Shown here: in pieces, positions 44,324 to 57,907 of the stretch
Numbering within the stretch: the first letter of the stretch is position 1
How the letters are laid out: each line of letters begins with the position of its first letter
Assembly (NCBI GenBank): GCA_933207985.1
Contig: OW240913.1
Coordinates: 325,831,880 to 325,895,879, forward strand
Source: Pelobates cultripes
Taxonomy: Eukaryota; Chordata; Amphibia; Anura; Pelobatidae
Reading direction: 5' to 3'
DNA: 64,000 nt
The notes under the pieces: model-generated
Told to the model about the DNA's origin: nothing
What the model saw: the letters and a program-made list of their open reading frames with translations, nothing else
Databases searched by the model: none
Made by a program: the position numbers and the translations under genes

Positions 44324-44774
44324 ATGGGTCGTTACACGGGAAGAAGTAGCCGGTTGATAGTTATGTGCGTTGTGCACTTTTTCTTATTTTTAGCTGAGAT
44401 GATCATTGGTTATATTGGGAACTCACTTTCCCTCTCGTCTGATGGATTTGCAGTTCTCTCCCACCTTATCTCCATGTTAATCGGTTTGATGGGAGTCCGG
44501 TTTAGCCATGTAAAGTGGCACCCAAGAAACACATACGGCTTGCTGAGAGCCGAAGTGGTGGGCGCCTTTGGCAATAGCATTTTTGCCACCGCACTCATGT
44601 TTAGTATCTTTATTGAGACCATCAAAAGATTTATTAGCCCAGAAAAGACAGAGAATGCACTGTTGGTCCTTTTAGCAGGGGTCATTGGTCTCTTCATCAA
44701 TGTTGTGAATTATGTAGCTTTTATGGACTGCTGTTACCCCAAGAAATCCATGACGAGTACAGATGCTGAAAAAG
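44324..44774 (+). CDS. SLC30A10: SLC30A10-like zinc/manganese transporter, first coding exon
   Basis: SLC30 (CDF/ZnT) proteins export Zn or, for SLC30A10, Mn from the cytosol by proton exchange. The ATG has a good context (GCGACAATGG). The 150 residues start MGRYTGRSSRL, like the MGRYSGK start of SLC30A10, and contain four hydrophobic segments (about 11-31, 36-57, 75-97, 108-128) and the family block TYGLLRAEVVGAFGNSIF. A donor AAAAG/GTAATT at 44775 fits the exon end; without splicing the frame would stop at 44797. Human SLC30A10 lies just beyond the EPRS1 3' end on the same strand, as here. Oddity: TM2 reads SDGFAVLSH, so the expected Asn43 and Asp47 are Ala and His. No second exon (TM5-TM6, cytosolic domain) was recognised, so this may be a divergent paralogue with distant exons or a dying gene. 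Confidence 0.8.
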
Positions 44775-44797
44775 GTAATTTATCCAGCGGAGACTGA

Positions 44798-47093
44798 CAA
44801 TCGTCAATAATTACTTTGCTTAACACTTTTACCATATATGTTATCTTTTCTGGTTATTAATTTATTATAAATGTTTAGTACATCATCTACTTGGCACAGT
44901 ACGATCTAGAAAAACTGTCCCTTGATTTTGCTTATTACCCTATATATCTATTTTATATACCTTTTACCATTTCATTAATTTCCCGTACATACTTCGTTTG
45001 GTTAAGAATTGAATCTAACTTTCCCTTGGTAAGATGTCATCTGATTTTTCTTTTTCCTTTGTAAATTATTCTGTAAAACAGCAAATTACATTTATGGGTG
45101 GTAATCGTCAGTTTCAATGTTTTCCTCTTTGGTTTCTATATTATTTTATATAAACAGAGCCGTTTGTAAAATATTTTAGGTCTATAAGTTCTCTCGATTT
45201 GCCTTGTTGCAATACTTGTTTCTTAGTGGTCCTGTAGTACAGAGCTGCAGAATATTTTGAGACTTCATAAATACAATAATAATGATATCTGCATTTTCAA
45301 CTCACCATTTCCATGGTAGTATTGTTACGAATATAGTGAATAAATGGTTATTGAAAATATTTCACTCTGAAAACAGCAATATAAACATATACATACACAC
45401 AGTACCACTTGGTAACCATTATCTAGGGATGCTTTGCAGAAGAGCATTACCAAATCCATGTTTTTATCATGATGACTACAATGATACATCAGACTCACTC
45501 CACTAGCAGTGTGACTAGCTGGCCAGTCCTTCATTCTTTAAAATGTATATTTAATGCACATCATTGTTGCTCTTTGCAATATCTATTATGAGAATCCCTG
45601 GTTCAAGGGATGCTTAGCTTTCCTTAAGGAGCACCTGGCTACGTGGAAACAAACCAATAAAGCTAGTTTAAAAACTGCATTTGTGAGGGTGATTTTTTTT
45701 TTCCTTCCTGAGGGCCGAAACAGATCACCGACACTTTATTTAAAATTACCCTATGGGCTGTTTATGAGTATGAGAAATGGTAAGAGCTCCACAGGGTGAT
45801 TAACTCAAGTGAATTCAAAGTCTATTTAAAATGTAAGGTTATAATAGCCCAAATGGAGCAATGCGTTCAATTCAGCTAATCTGGCCCTAAATTTTAAACT
45901 CACCATGAATTCCAACTCTGGAATTATTACATAGAGCCAGGACATGTATTCTCTCTCCCTAATAATGCCCCATGCATGCAGTTGGCAGGTATTGTGATAC
46001 ACCTTTTGGGGTATATTAACTCTATATCAGACCCCTGTCTGTACATTGTATCAGGCTATAACCAACTTACAATCATTTAAGTATGGGAGTTCATATTTTT
46101 TTTAATTTGGATTCAGAGATTACTCTGCGATGTACATTTTTCCATTAAAAAAACAAACAAACATTGTCTTCACCTTTCAAGATTACATGATTTATTAACA
46201 TTCCCAGTGTTATATTATTATTTTATTATTTATATAGCGCCAGCAAATTCCGTAGCGCTTATACAACTGACACTGATTATTCATTTAGTTTTTCTTCATA
46301 TTGCCACATTTTAGTTGGGTCTTTAATTATTTACTGAAACTGTTGTATAATGCAGAGAGCATGGTGTCTTCTACCGGCACAGAGAATATCCGCTTATCTT
46401 CCTCCAGGGTTGGGTAGGAGATAGTAAGGTGACTCCGGCATTATAAAATGGCTCTAAAGTTCAGAATCAAAACACGAAAAAACTTCAGGAATTTGCTACC
46501 TTGACTTTGCAAATCACTGGGGTTTCCCAAGTGTAAACTGCACACATTTCTTGGATTTAAAAACATTTCTAGATATAACATTTAAACTTTAAGATTCCGT
46601 GCAGGTATATGTATTTGAGATGTTCTCGAGTAGGAAATAACCAAATCAAAATCTCTTGACACTTTTAATTCCAGAAAATTCACATTTTAGAGGCCTATTA
46701 TTTTCTAAACTTTGAATAGTAGCACATTTAAATCTGAATGGGGAAATATAAGCAAAAGTATCTTATTTGGAAACATCTGACTCTAAATTACGTCTCAGTT
46801 CACTGCAATTCAGAATTTAGCAAATAAACCCCTTAATAAACAACCCTGAACTGATTCCATACCAGTTTGTTTCGGTCTCTAAAAACAAACTATTGTTGTT
46901 ATATCATTTACTCATATCCAGTTGTGGAGAATTCTATAAATGAATAAACTAAAATCGGATTAACAGGTGCATTAGAAATTTTGGATGAATGTTAATAGGC
47001 TATTTTTTTACAATCTTTATTTAGTCAATTTTTATTTATTGTTCAGAACAACACAGCATTATTTTAATAAAATTACCTTAAACTCTGCATGCG
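44798..47093. other. Putative intron or intergenic, little recognised
   Basis: No downstream SLC30A10 exon found. A dispersed repeat segment (TATATAGCGCCAGCAAATTC then CGTAGCGCTTATACAA) lies at 46225-46266. The rest is AT-rich and unrecognised. Confidence 0.45.
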
Positions 47094-47149
47094 CAGTCAT
47101 TGCATATATAAACTTTACAGACATATGCATTATATATAACCTTTACATA

Positions 47150-48761
<1,612 letters not shown>

Positions 48762-48920
48762 TAGATATGCATTATATATATAAACTTTACAGAGATATGC
48801 ATTATATATAAAATTTACAGAGTAATGCATTATATATACATTTTACAGAGATGTGCATTATATATAAACTTTACAGAGATGTGCATTATATATACATTTT
48901 ACAGAGATATGCATTATATG

Positions 48921-50281
48921 TGTGTCTACGAGCAGTAGATTTAGTGATGAACATATAAGGGAGAAACATTTAATTCTGAAATTGGTTTGCTGGAGTGAAT
49001 ATGTTGTTACTGAGAAATGGTTATAGAGCATGGCTACCATAAACGTGTGTTGGGTATAATATTAAAATGTAAGTTGATAGCTTTATTGAGAACAATAGGG
49101 ATATTGCAATTTTTAGGTAAAAATACCTGAACTGCAAATATTCTTCCATTAATCTATTTTTCCAGTTCACGCATAATGGTCTAAATGTTTTATATTCTCT
49201 TGTCTATTCTCTGCTTATTGAATAGCCCCAAAAGTGTGAACTCTTGAGACATGCATTTAATGGACCAAAGGTTTACAAGAATAACTGCCCAGTTTCTAAT
49301 TGTTGTTCTTTCATATATAACTTTTTATAATTTCATAATAATAATAATAATTTTAAAAAAAGTCATAATCAAACATGAACAGTTTGTTTGGGGTACTACA
49401 TTTAGGGGTGGGGCAGAAGGGGGGGAGAGACATGGATTATATATATTTTTTAAACAAAGTCTGAACTTTCTGAGCAGCAGTGAAAGAGTGTAATAGCTGA
49501 CCTCCAGGCGTACTATATATATTTTATATTGATGTATCCCTTTTAGAAGTGGTCATGGTGGTAGTAATATGTGTGTGCAGTGTTTCAAGCAGTAGTATAG
49601 AGATATTTTTGTGATGGGAGGCTAGTTCCACCTCTGGCTAATGTGACTTAGGGAGCTCGGAACTTTGTTCCGGAATGTCTTATGTGAAATATGTGCAAAA
49701 ATGATATATGTTGCCAGCACATCATGATGGAGACAAATGCTGCCAGTGTATACTCTTGTAGGCAGTGTTGGGATAAGCATCTATCTAACCTCCCTCACTT
49801 TCCTCTTCACCTCCCACTTATTCCTGAATAAGAATTTTTTTTTTAACTTAAACCCTCCGTTCCTACCGCAACAAACACTCCCTCCCTCGTTTCCACAACT
49901 CGTTGTGGTAGAAATCTGTATGTGCAATGTTTCAGGCAGAAATATAAATATTTTTGCACTTTTGTGCTGGGGGCTAGTTACACCTCTGGCACACGTGAAT
50001 TGGCAGCCCAGAACTCTGGTGGGAGCATGCCCGCAAGGGGAAGCCTCGATCTCCCTCCCAATGTACAAAATGGAAGCAAAACCAAGACATTTAAAATAGT
50101 GGCCTTACTCTGGTGGCATATGAGGAGAGTATTTTTTTGTTTTTTAGGAAGATTGTCCAAAAATAGGCCTGGTCCCCTGACTATGTCACTACACAAACTA
50201 GTTGTAGAAACAGCGTGAAATTATAAAGTTCTAAATAAATAAAATGCTAAAAATCATTTAAAAAAATAATAATTAAAGTTT
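48921..50281. other. Intergenic with a diverged direct duplication
   Basis: Two blocks, 49545-49680 and 49905-50030, share TGTGCAGTGTTTCA-type sequence, ATATTTTTG, GGCTAGTT and CACCTCTGGC in the same order. Nothing else recognised. Confidence 0.5.
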
Positions 50282-50289
50282 TTTTACAT

Positions 50290-50336
<47 letters not shown>

Positions 50337-50352
50337 CATATACACACACACA
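50282..50352. repeat. (TA)n/(CA)n microsatellite
   Basis: Run of TATATA followed by CACACA, immediately before the Tc1 element. Confidence 0.95.
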
Positions 50353-50783
50353 TAAAAAATAAACAAAAAATTCAATACATACAGTGCCTTGCAAAAGTAT
50401 TCACCCCCTTGACTTTTTACCTATTTTATTACATTACAGCCTTAAGTTCAATGTTTTGTTAATCTGAATTTTATGTGATGGATCAGAACACAATAGTCTA
50501 AGTTGGTGAAGTGAAATGAGAAAAAAAATATACCTAAAACTATTTTCTAGAAATAGAAAACAGAACATTGGCATGTGCGTATGTATTCACAGCCTTTGTT
50601 ATGAAGCCCATAAAAAGCTCTGGTGCAACCAATTACCTTCAGAAGTCACATAATTAGTGAAATGATGTCCACCTGTGTGCCATCTAAGTGTCACATGATC
50701 TGTCATTACATATACACACCTTTTTTGAAAGGCCCCAGAGGCTGCAACACCTAAGCAAAAGGAACCACTAACCAAACACTGCC

Positions 50784-51864
50784 ATGAAGACCAAGGAACT
50801 CTCCAAACAATTAAGGGACAATGTTGTTGAGAAGTACAAGTCAGGGTTAGGCTATAGAAAAATATCAAAATCTTTGATGATCCCCAGGAACACCATCAAA
50901 TCTATCATAACCAAATGGAAAGAACATGGCACAACAGCAAACCTGCCAAGAGAGGGCCACCCACAAAAACTCACGGACCAGGCAAGGAGGGCATTAATCA
51001 GAGAGGCAGCACAGAGACCTAAGGTAACCCTGGAGGAGCTGCAGAGTTCCACAGCAGAGACTGGAGTATCTGTACATAGGATGACAATAAGCCGTACGCT
51101 CCATAGAGTTGAGCTTTATCGCAGAGTGGCCAGAAGAAAGCCATTACTTTCAGCAAAAAACAAAATGGCACGTTTTGAGTTTGCGAAAAGGCATATGGGA
51201 GACTCCCAAAATGTATGGAGCAAGGTGCTCTGGTCTGATGAGACTAAAATTAAATTTTTCGGCCATCAAAGAAAATGCTATGTGTAGTGCAAACCCAACA
51301 CATCACATCACCCAAAGAACACCATCCCCACAGTGAAACATGGTGGTGGCAGCATCATGCTGTGGGGATGGTTTTCAGCAGCCGTGATTGGGAAAATGGT
51401 CAGAGTTGAGGGAAAGATGGATGGTGCTAAATACAGGGATATTCTTGAGCAAAACCTGTACCACTCTGTGCGTGATTTGAGGCTGGATGGAGGTTCACCT
51501 TCCAGCATGACAATGACCCTGATGATAAGATAAGGCTAGGGACTAATGAAAGTATTTAGAAAATTGGGCAGACTAGATGGGCCGAACGGTTCTTATCTGC
51601 CGTCACATTCTATGTTTCTATGACCCCAAACACACTTCTAAAGCAACACTTGAGTGGTTTAAGGGGAAACATGTAAATGTGTTGGAATGGCCTAGTCTAA
51701 GCCCAGACCTCAATCCAATAGAAAATCTCTGGTCAGACTTAAAGATTGCTGTTCACAAGTGCAAGCCATTAAACTTGAAGGAGCTGGAGCAGTTTTGCAA
51801 GGAGGAATGGGCAAAAGTCCCAGTGGTAAGATGTGGCAAGATCATAGAGACTTATCTAAAGTGA
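50784..51864 (+). pseudogene. Tc1 transposase, interrupted
   Basis: MKTKELSKQLRDNVVEKYKS begins a paired-like HTH, followed by LPREGHPQKLTDQARRAL and VLWSDETKIKFFG (first Asp). A TAG at 51285-51287 sits where a Trp is normal (TGG to TAG). The frame then runs through [15 protein letters not shown], meets a frameshift and the CR1 insertion within the HDNDP/KHTS block, and resumes with [16 protein letters not shown]. Confidence 0.88.
51520..51622 (+). mobile_element. CR1-clade LINE, copy 5 (3' end only)
   Basis: About 100 bp of CR1 3' UTR from the ORF2 stop region (ATAAGATAAGGCTAGGGACT) to TCACATTCTATGTTTCTATG, inserted in Tc1 transposase. Flanking ATGACCC on both sides (51513-51519 and after the tail) is a likely target duplication. 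Confidence 0.9.
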
Positions 51865-52135
51865 CTTGGAACTGTGATTGCCGCAAAAGGTGGCTCTACA
51901 AAGTATTGACTTTAGGGGGGTGAATAGTTATGCACATTGACTTTTTCTGTTACTTTGTCCTATTTGTTGTTTGCTTCACAATAAAAAAACAAACAAAAAA
52001 AAAACATCTTCAAAGTTGTGGGCATGTTCTGTAAATTAAATTATGCAAATCCTCAAACAATCCATGTTAATTCCAGGTTGTGAGGCAACAAAACATGATA
52101 AATGCCAAGGGGGTGAATACTTTTGCAGGGCACTG

Positions 52136-52466
52136 TATGTATATCTGCTGGATTCCAAAATACTCCCCTTCAATTTGATGCAGTTATTGCGCACCCTGCT
52201 GGTCTTGCTTGGCAGGGTGTGCAAAACATTTTTCTCAATGTAATATTTGCTTACAATTGAACACTATGTTAACTTTCCTATTTCATGTCTCGAGGTGCTA
52301 TGATGCCAACTAGATCAATATGGTTCTCCGCCCATAATTCTATCACCAACTTTAACTCAATGGATGAATTCTATTTGGCATTCCTGGTTGGTCTTCCCAC
52401 GGGTTTAGATGGAGACATTGTGCAGGAGTTTGGGATATCAATATATGGGAGTGCATTTTTCCTTTC
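52136..52466. other. Intergenic, unrecognised open frame
   Basis: Contains a 68-codon frame (52285-52491) with FNSMDEFYLAFLVGLPTGL that I cannot assign to any family. It may be a transposon fragment. Confidence 0.3.
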
Positions 52467-52915
52467 TTTCAAGAAACAAAACAAAAGTTAGTAATTGAGG
52501 ATGCAGGCGTTGCGTGACAGTGAAACATGCTACCATCTTCTTCTTTATCTAGCGCTGTCCTTAAACAGACTCTATAGGCACCAAGACCACTTAATTTCAT
52601 TGAAGTGTTTTGGGTGCAGTGTCCCTATCCCCCTTAGTCCTGCAATGTAAACCATTGCAATTTTTTTTTAAGGCTGCCTCTAGTGACTGTCTACAAGACA
52701 GAAGGTGCTTCCTGGAGTTTCAAGGAGTTTGACTCCATGAAATGATGCTGGATGTCCTCACGTGTGAGTAAGGACATCCAGCATCAGAGAAAACCCATAT
52801 GAAAACATTGGGGAAATGCTTTCCTATAGGGAAGACCTAATGAGCTCGGAGTGCCGAGGGACATTGGCGCTAGAATCAGGTAAGTGAATAAAGGGTTATT
52901 TAACCCTTTACCTCA
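52467..52915 (+). repeat. Inverted arm L (pairs with 57560-58005)
   Basis: From CAAGAAACAAAACAAAAGTT through GGATGCAGGCGTTGCGTGAC to AACCCTTTACCTCA. Its reverse complement appears at 57560-58005 at roughly 85% identity by eye. The arm contains a decayed TTAA MITE (from 52561) plus about 95 bp of flank, also shared. Confidence 0.8.
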
Positions 52916-53122
52916 TGTGAAGGGGGCAGCGGGAACTGAGCAACATCTAACTGTTAAGAAAATAGGTTATTCTGATTATGATACCAGCCACTGCATTATC
53001 TGTGTTCTTATTAGAAAGAATTGAACTGGCTTTTGGGAAGGCATTTTCCTACTGAATCCACATGCTGTTCCAGGCCACAATTTTCTTTATCTTGTGTGCG
53101 AGTTGAATTGCTCACTTTTTAG

Positions 53123-53626
53123 TTAAAGGACCACTATAGGCACCCAGACCACTTCAGCTCAATGAAGTGGTCTGGGTGCCAGGTCCATCTTGGGTTAACC
53201 CTGCAGCTGTAAACATAGCAGTTTCAGTGAAACTGCTATGTTTACATTAGGGTTAATCCAGCCTCTAGGGGCTGTCTAATTGACAGCCGCTTGAGGCACT
53301 TCTGCACTTCTCATTGTGATTTTCACAGTGAGAAGACGCCAACGTCCATAGGAAAGCATTGAGAATGCTTTCCTATGGACTGATTGAATGCGAGCGCATG
53401 CACATTCGGCAGATGACGTCGGAAGAGGGAGGAGAGTCCCCAGCGCCGAGGGAGCCCGGCGCTGGAGAAAGGTAACAATTTAACCCCTTACTCCCCCTTC
53501 AGCCTGGCGGGAGTGCTTCCCTGAGGGTCGGAGGGGGAAAAGGGGGGAGAGGAGGGAGGGAGACCTGAAGACCCTATAGTGCCAGGAAAACGAGTTTGTT
53601 TTCCTGGAATTATAGTGGTCCTTTAA
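53123..53626. mobile_element. MITE, TTAA-flanked (GGACCACTATAGGCACC type)
   Basis: Starts TTAAAGGACCACTATAGGC and ends ATTATAGTGGTCCTTTAA; TTAA at both ends. Third member of the family at 20005 and 24248, 504 bp because of extra G-rich sequence near 53520-53570. Confidence 0.87.
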
Positions 53627-54017
53627 ACACATTATATATGGTTGATGTGTTATTGGCAGATGAAACAATTTGTCTTAAAGGAAAAGCGCACCTCTTTTGA
53701 GATTTATAATGCTCTGTATTCTTTCATAAAGTTGAAAAAGTAGTTAGGTCAAAGCAATCAAGGTATGTCATGAAATTGAATTGAAAAAAAAACAGTACAG
53801 GTACAGCAATGAGGTATTGGTCAAGCTAACACCATAGTGAATACAACCCATATATATAGGGCACATAATTAAACCACTATTAAAAAGGAAATAACACAGA
53901 TATTATTAGCAGTGATTACTAAAATACTAAACGTTACATGGAAGGAGGTGTAACTAGGTCTGCATAAACAAAGTTATTTAACTCCTAAATGGCAGAGAAT
54001 TAATCATCAATTAAGCT
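53627..54017. mobile_element. MITE left part (host of the LINE at 54018)
   Basis: From about 53937, AAGGAGGTGTAACTAGG then ATAAACAAAGTTATTTAACT match the inner part of the MITE at 250-713. The other end of the same MITE is at 57502-57542. The left outer end is decayed. Confidence 0.5.
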
Positions 54018-54174
54018 TACATAGTAACATAGTTACATAGGCTATAAAGAGGCATGTGTCCATCAACATCAGCCTCTCACATCAGCTTTTTGCTGTTGTT
54101 ACAAAAGAAGGCAAAAAAACAAACTAGGGAAAAAAAATCCTTCTTGACCCCGTAATGGCAGTCAGCTATATCCA

Positions 54175-54596
54175 GGGCTGGTGCTTCGAAAAGGCGGCAC
54201 AAGCCCTAGGGAGCACCAGCCTATGGGGCGTAAATATGTTCAAGTGATTGATGGAAGGTGGGAGCCCTGAGTACCCCTCTCCCGCCGATTACTCTCTGTA
54301 GCCCTGGTGAATGCCAATATGAATAATTTACTCAGCCATTGTACACACCCGCCCGAGCGAGGGGGAAAAAAAGGATGCAGCCTGAGAGGGCGAAAGCTGC
54401 GAAGAGCATCTGCGTCCAATCGTGTAATGAACTAACGGCCGCTGGGATACATGACGTCATATCCCGGTGGCCTAGTGATATGAGAGACAGAATGGTAGCT
54501 TCAATAGAGCAGTAACCCCTGGTGGAACCTCTGTTCAACAATGGTAAGGGCTGGTATGTGCGTGTGTATGTATGTAAAAACCAGAGTGTAAGATTT
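54175..54596. other. Unresolved insertion in LINE 3' region
   Basis: Begins near CCAGGGCTGGTGCTTCG, a possible hAT terminus, and ends before ATCCTTGGATCAAGAAG, where the LINE sequence seems to resume. I could not find matching ends or a target duplication. Confidence 0.35.
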
Positions 54597-54681
54597 ATCC
54601 TTGGATCAAGAAGTTATTGCCCCACAATTTAAAAATGATATCCTTCGACATTATGTTTTTGTAGTATATATCCAGTTGCTG

Positions 54682-54762
54682 TTAAACCCCTTAAGGACAC
54701 ATGACATGTGTGACATGTCAGGATTCCCTTTTATTCCAGAAGTTTGGTCCTTAAGGGGTTAA
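54682..54762. mobile_element. 81-bp mini element with TTAAACCCCTTAAGGAC ends
   Basis: TTAAACCCCTTAAGGACAC at the left and GGTCCTTAAGGGGTTAA at the right, nearly all inverted repeat. It carries the same termini as the 1.9-kb fold-back element at 32141 and is probably its shortest derivative. Confidence 0.75.
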
Positions 54763-55084
54763 ACATATGTACAGACTCTGATAAACCCACTTCTTCAGGT
54801 AGATAATATCACAACCTTTTTTGTTCTTACTGTAAAAAAAAACTTTCCTTGCCTTAGACTAAATCTCCTTTCTTCCAGTCTAAACATGTGACCTCATGCC
54901 CTATGTATAATCCTGTTTGTGTATAGATTTACAGACAATGGTTATATTTGTATAATGCTACCAAACCCCCTCTGTGGTGCTGTTTTTCTAAACTAAAGAG
55001 GTTTACATTTGTTAACCTTTCTTTATAACTAAAATGTTCCATTCTTTTTACTAATTTTGTAGTCCGTCTCGGCAGTCAGGTGCC

Positions 55085-55580
55085 TGTCAGGATTACAGAA
55101 TGATCCAGCACGTAGAATTGTGCAACACAGAGGACTGATAGGTAACGTATACCGGACCTTAGAATGGCCGGACTAACGTACCAAAGAATAGTCAGGAATA
55201 GCCGAGGTCAAGGGAAACAGAAAGAGACACAACGACAAGGAAAAGCCAGGAGTCAGGGATGCCAGAAAACAGGGAAGTCAAAAACAGTGCCAAAGTCAAA
55301 TAACCAGAATTACCAGAATCAATAACGCGCTCTCGGACAACCACAAGGAAACCACCACAGGGCACTGAGCAGGATGAGAACTGGGCCTAAACACCCCTCC
55401 TCTAGATATGATAGGCTGTAACCGGCTTTTGACCCCAAAGGCAGTTACCAGGTTTCCATTTGCATAATTGCTGCTCAGCATTAACCCTTCTGTGGATTTG
55501 GTTGCTGCTCGGCACAACTTTTCCTGTGTGGACAGTAAATGTAATTAACCACATTTTTATAAGCGGATGAATATGTGACA
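55085..55580 (-). mobile_element. Solo LTR, perfect 5-bp TSD GTGCC
   Basis: On the plus strand it runs from TGTCAGGATTACAG to GAATATGTGACA, flanked by GTGCC at 55080-55084 and 55581-55585. Read on the minus strand it matches the LTR at 37797-38332 through its 3' half (GTCCGGCCATTCTAA, GCTGGATCA, AATCCTGACA). 496 bp. Confidence 0.9.
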
Positions 55581-55589
55581 GTGCCGTAA

Positions 55590-56180
55590 TATCCTTCTTT
55601 AGAACAGGTGCCCAAAATTGCACAGCATATTCAAAACGTGGTCTTACCAGTGATTTATAAAGAGGCAAAATAATATTCTCTCCTGAAAATGAATGCATTT
55701 TTATCACATTATGACAATACCTTGCTGAATGCAATTGCACATTTTTGCCTAGTTTATTGTCTATAATAATTCCCAAATCCTTCTCGTGTGTTGTTATCCC
55801 TAATTCCTTACCATTTAGGGCATAAGTTGCTTGTGCATTCTTTACCCCAAAGAGCATAATATTTTTCTACATTAAATTTCATCTGGCATTTGAGTGCCCA
55901 GTCCCCTAATCTATCTAAATCCCTCTGCAGCAAAGTAATATCTTGCTCACATACTGTATGGAACCTTTTGTGAGGAACCGTATCAAATGCCTTGGCAAAA
56001 TCCAAGTAGATCACATCCACTGCAACACTCTGATTTATACTTCTACTTACTTCTTTGTAGAATGCAATTAAGTTAGTTTGATATGACCTATGTTTCATAA
56101 ACCCATGCTAATAACAAGGTTTTTCTTAATTAATTTCTGAATATTATCCCTTAATAACCTTTCAAATACTTTCCCAGCCA
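55590..56180 (-). pseudogene. LINE reverse transcriptase relic (internal deletion)
   Basis: Minus strand: RSYQTNLIAFYKEVSRSINQ, VIYLDFAKAFDTVPHKR, then abruptly LLQRDLDRLGDWALKCQ and, in another frame, KDLGIIIDNKLGKN and LVRPRFEYAVQFWAPVLKK. The stretch that should hold the catalytic FADD between AFDTV and the LQRDL block is missing. Confidence 0.8.
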
Positions 56181-56186
56181 CAGAAG

Positions 56187-56792
56187 TTAAAGCGGCACTG
56201 TCACGCCAATCTTACCTTTCTCCTATTGTTTCCTCTTCTCTTCATCTCTAAGAATCTGTTCTTCTTTTCTTTATTTCTGATCTAGTTTTTTTTTTTTTTT
56301 AAATTAAGACAAAGTAAGGACTACTTTTTCTTTATGTATTTTTCCTACGCTTGACCTTCTCTGACCTTCTTTGAGCTTAAGTCAACTCCATTTCCAAAGA
56401 AATTTTCCCACAATACTCACCCTCTCGGTGTTCTTGTAATGCCTTCTTTCACTATTCCCGAATGCTCTGCCATTCTTTCTGATGAATGAACGAATAGTTG
56501 AAATTCCTATTCAAATTTTGGACATTAGCGAATGCCCAAGTATTCAACTGGGCATGACCGGGAATTTCACAGTGCTCTCTAGTGTGGGCAGATAACGTGT
56601 CCCCTTCATCTGCCCTCACTGAGGTGGCGGTGCCTGGACCTAGGTCTGCGCAAGAAATAAAGATTTTTAAAAGGGTATTATGGGGGACCTAGGGGCATTT
56701 GAGAGTGCCTAGGGAGACAATAAAATGAAAGTGAAGTCGGGAGGAAAGTAAAAAAAAAAATGAATTTTGCAATGACATTTATGCCGCTTTAA
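56187..56792. mobile_element. 606-bp MITE (GCGGCACTGTCACG type) in LINE
   Basis: Starts TTAAAGCGGCACTGTCACG and ends ATTTATGCCGCTTTAA, TTAA at both ends. LINE coding similarity on the minus strand stops on one side and resumes on the other, so it inserted into the LINE. Relative of 12977-13389. Confidence 0.8.
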
Positions 56793-57538
56793 GCTCACAT
56801 GTCTTTAAATTCCAGGCAAGGATTTTGAACCATTTTTGAATATAGAAACCACATCTGACCTTCTCCAATCCTCCGGTACAATTTCTGAAAGAAAATAATC
56901 TTGAAAGATTAAAAACAGAGGTTCACTTATTTCTTGGTTCACACTTTGTTTTTGAAGTGCTCACAGGTGAATACCGTCAGGCCCTGGAGATTTGTTTATA
57001 TTAACATTCTTTATTTACTGCAATGTCTTGTCTTGAGTCATTCAATCACAATTTTTCTGCAAATTTTTTGCAGCAATCATTTACATAGCTCTAGTCATAG
57101 GTTCTTCCTTAATATATAGTATGGAGAAATAGTTTTTTTTACATTTCTGCCTTTTCCTGGTCTTCATTAACTAACACTCCCATCCCGGTTTTCAGTGTAC
57201 CTACACTTTCATTTTTTTATTTTTTTTTATTCTTTATAAATGATGCACTTATAAAATGCTTTAGGGTTGGTTTTCTTTGGCTATCACTTCCTCATTTTCT
57301 AGTTTTTGAACGCCTTTCTGCATGCATTATTGGCTTCCTTATATCTTTTATAAGCTGCATCTGATTTGTCATTTCTTGATTTACTTTCCCACTAAGCCAC
57401 ATTGGTTTGAATGTGTTTCTTTTATATATATCATCCAATGGTACATACTGAGAAATTTACTACTCTAATATTTGTTTGAAGATATTCCAATGAAGAGCTT
57501 CATTAAGCTAAAGTTATTTTGATGACTATAGTGTCCCT

Positions 57539-57907
57539 TTAAAGGGATTCTATAGTGTTAGGAATACAAAGTTGTATTCCTAACACTGTAGTGCCCTCTG
57601 TTTGTCCACCCTGAGGCATATAAAGGGTTAAAACCCCTTTATGCACTTACCCTATTCCAGCACCGACCTACCTCAGCCCTGGGTTTATGCTACGGCGCTC
57701 CCGACGTCATCCAACATGGGGACCTAATGCGCATGTGCACATGCTATCTTATGGGGATTTTACTGTTGCTGAATGTCCTCATGCATCCAGCATCAGTAAG
57801 GCGACATAGAGACTGTTTTACATTGCAGGACTAAGGGGAACAGGGACACTGCACCTAGACTACGTCAATGAGATGAAGATATCTGGGTGCCTATAGCGTC
57901 CCTTTAA
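57539..57907. mobile_element. MITE, TTAA-flanked (GGGATTCTATAGTGTTAGG type)
   Basis: Starts TTAAAGGGATTCTATAGTG and ends GCCTATAGCGTCCCTTTAA. It shares its left TTAA with the end of the preceding MITE. A decayed inverted copy lies at 52561 within arm L. Confidence 0.8.

Larger units (their letters stand above)
50382..52135 (+). mobile_element. Tc1-type transposon with CR1 insertion
   Basis: TA-flanked. Left end CAGTGCCTTGCAAAAGTATT with CACCCCCTTG; the right end is its inverse (CAAGGGGGTGAATACTTTTG then CAGGGCACTG). An inner repeat of GGGGTGAATA near 51917 suggests IR/DR ends. A short CR1 3' end interrupts the transposase. Confidence 0.92.
54018..57501 (-). mobile_element. CR1-like LINE inserted in a MITE, heavily invaded
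   Basis: Minus-strand element flanked by ATTAAGCT (54010-54017 and 57502-57509), an 8-bp target duplication inside a MITE. Its 3' end (left) reads TATGTAACTATGTTACTATG on the minus strand, an 8-bp-periodic tail as in CR1 elements. It holds RT fragments and is interrupted by an unresolved insertion (54175-54596), an 81-bp TTAA element, a solo LTR and a 606-bp MITE. A different family from the five CR1 copies. Confidence 0.75.
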
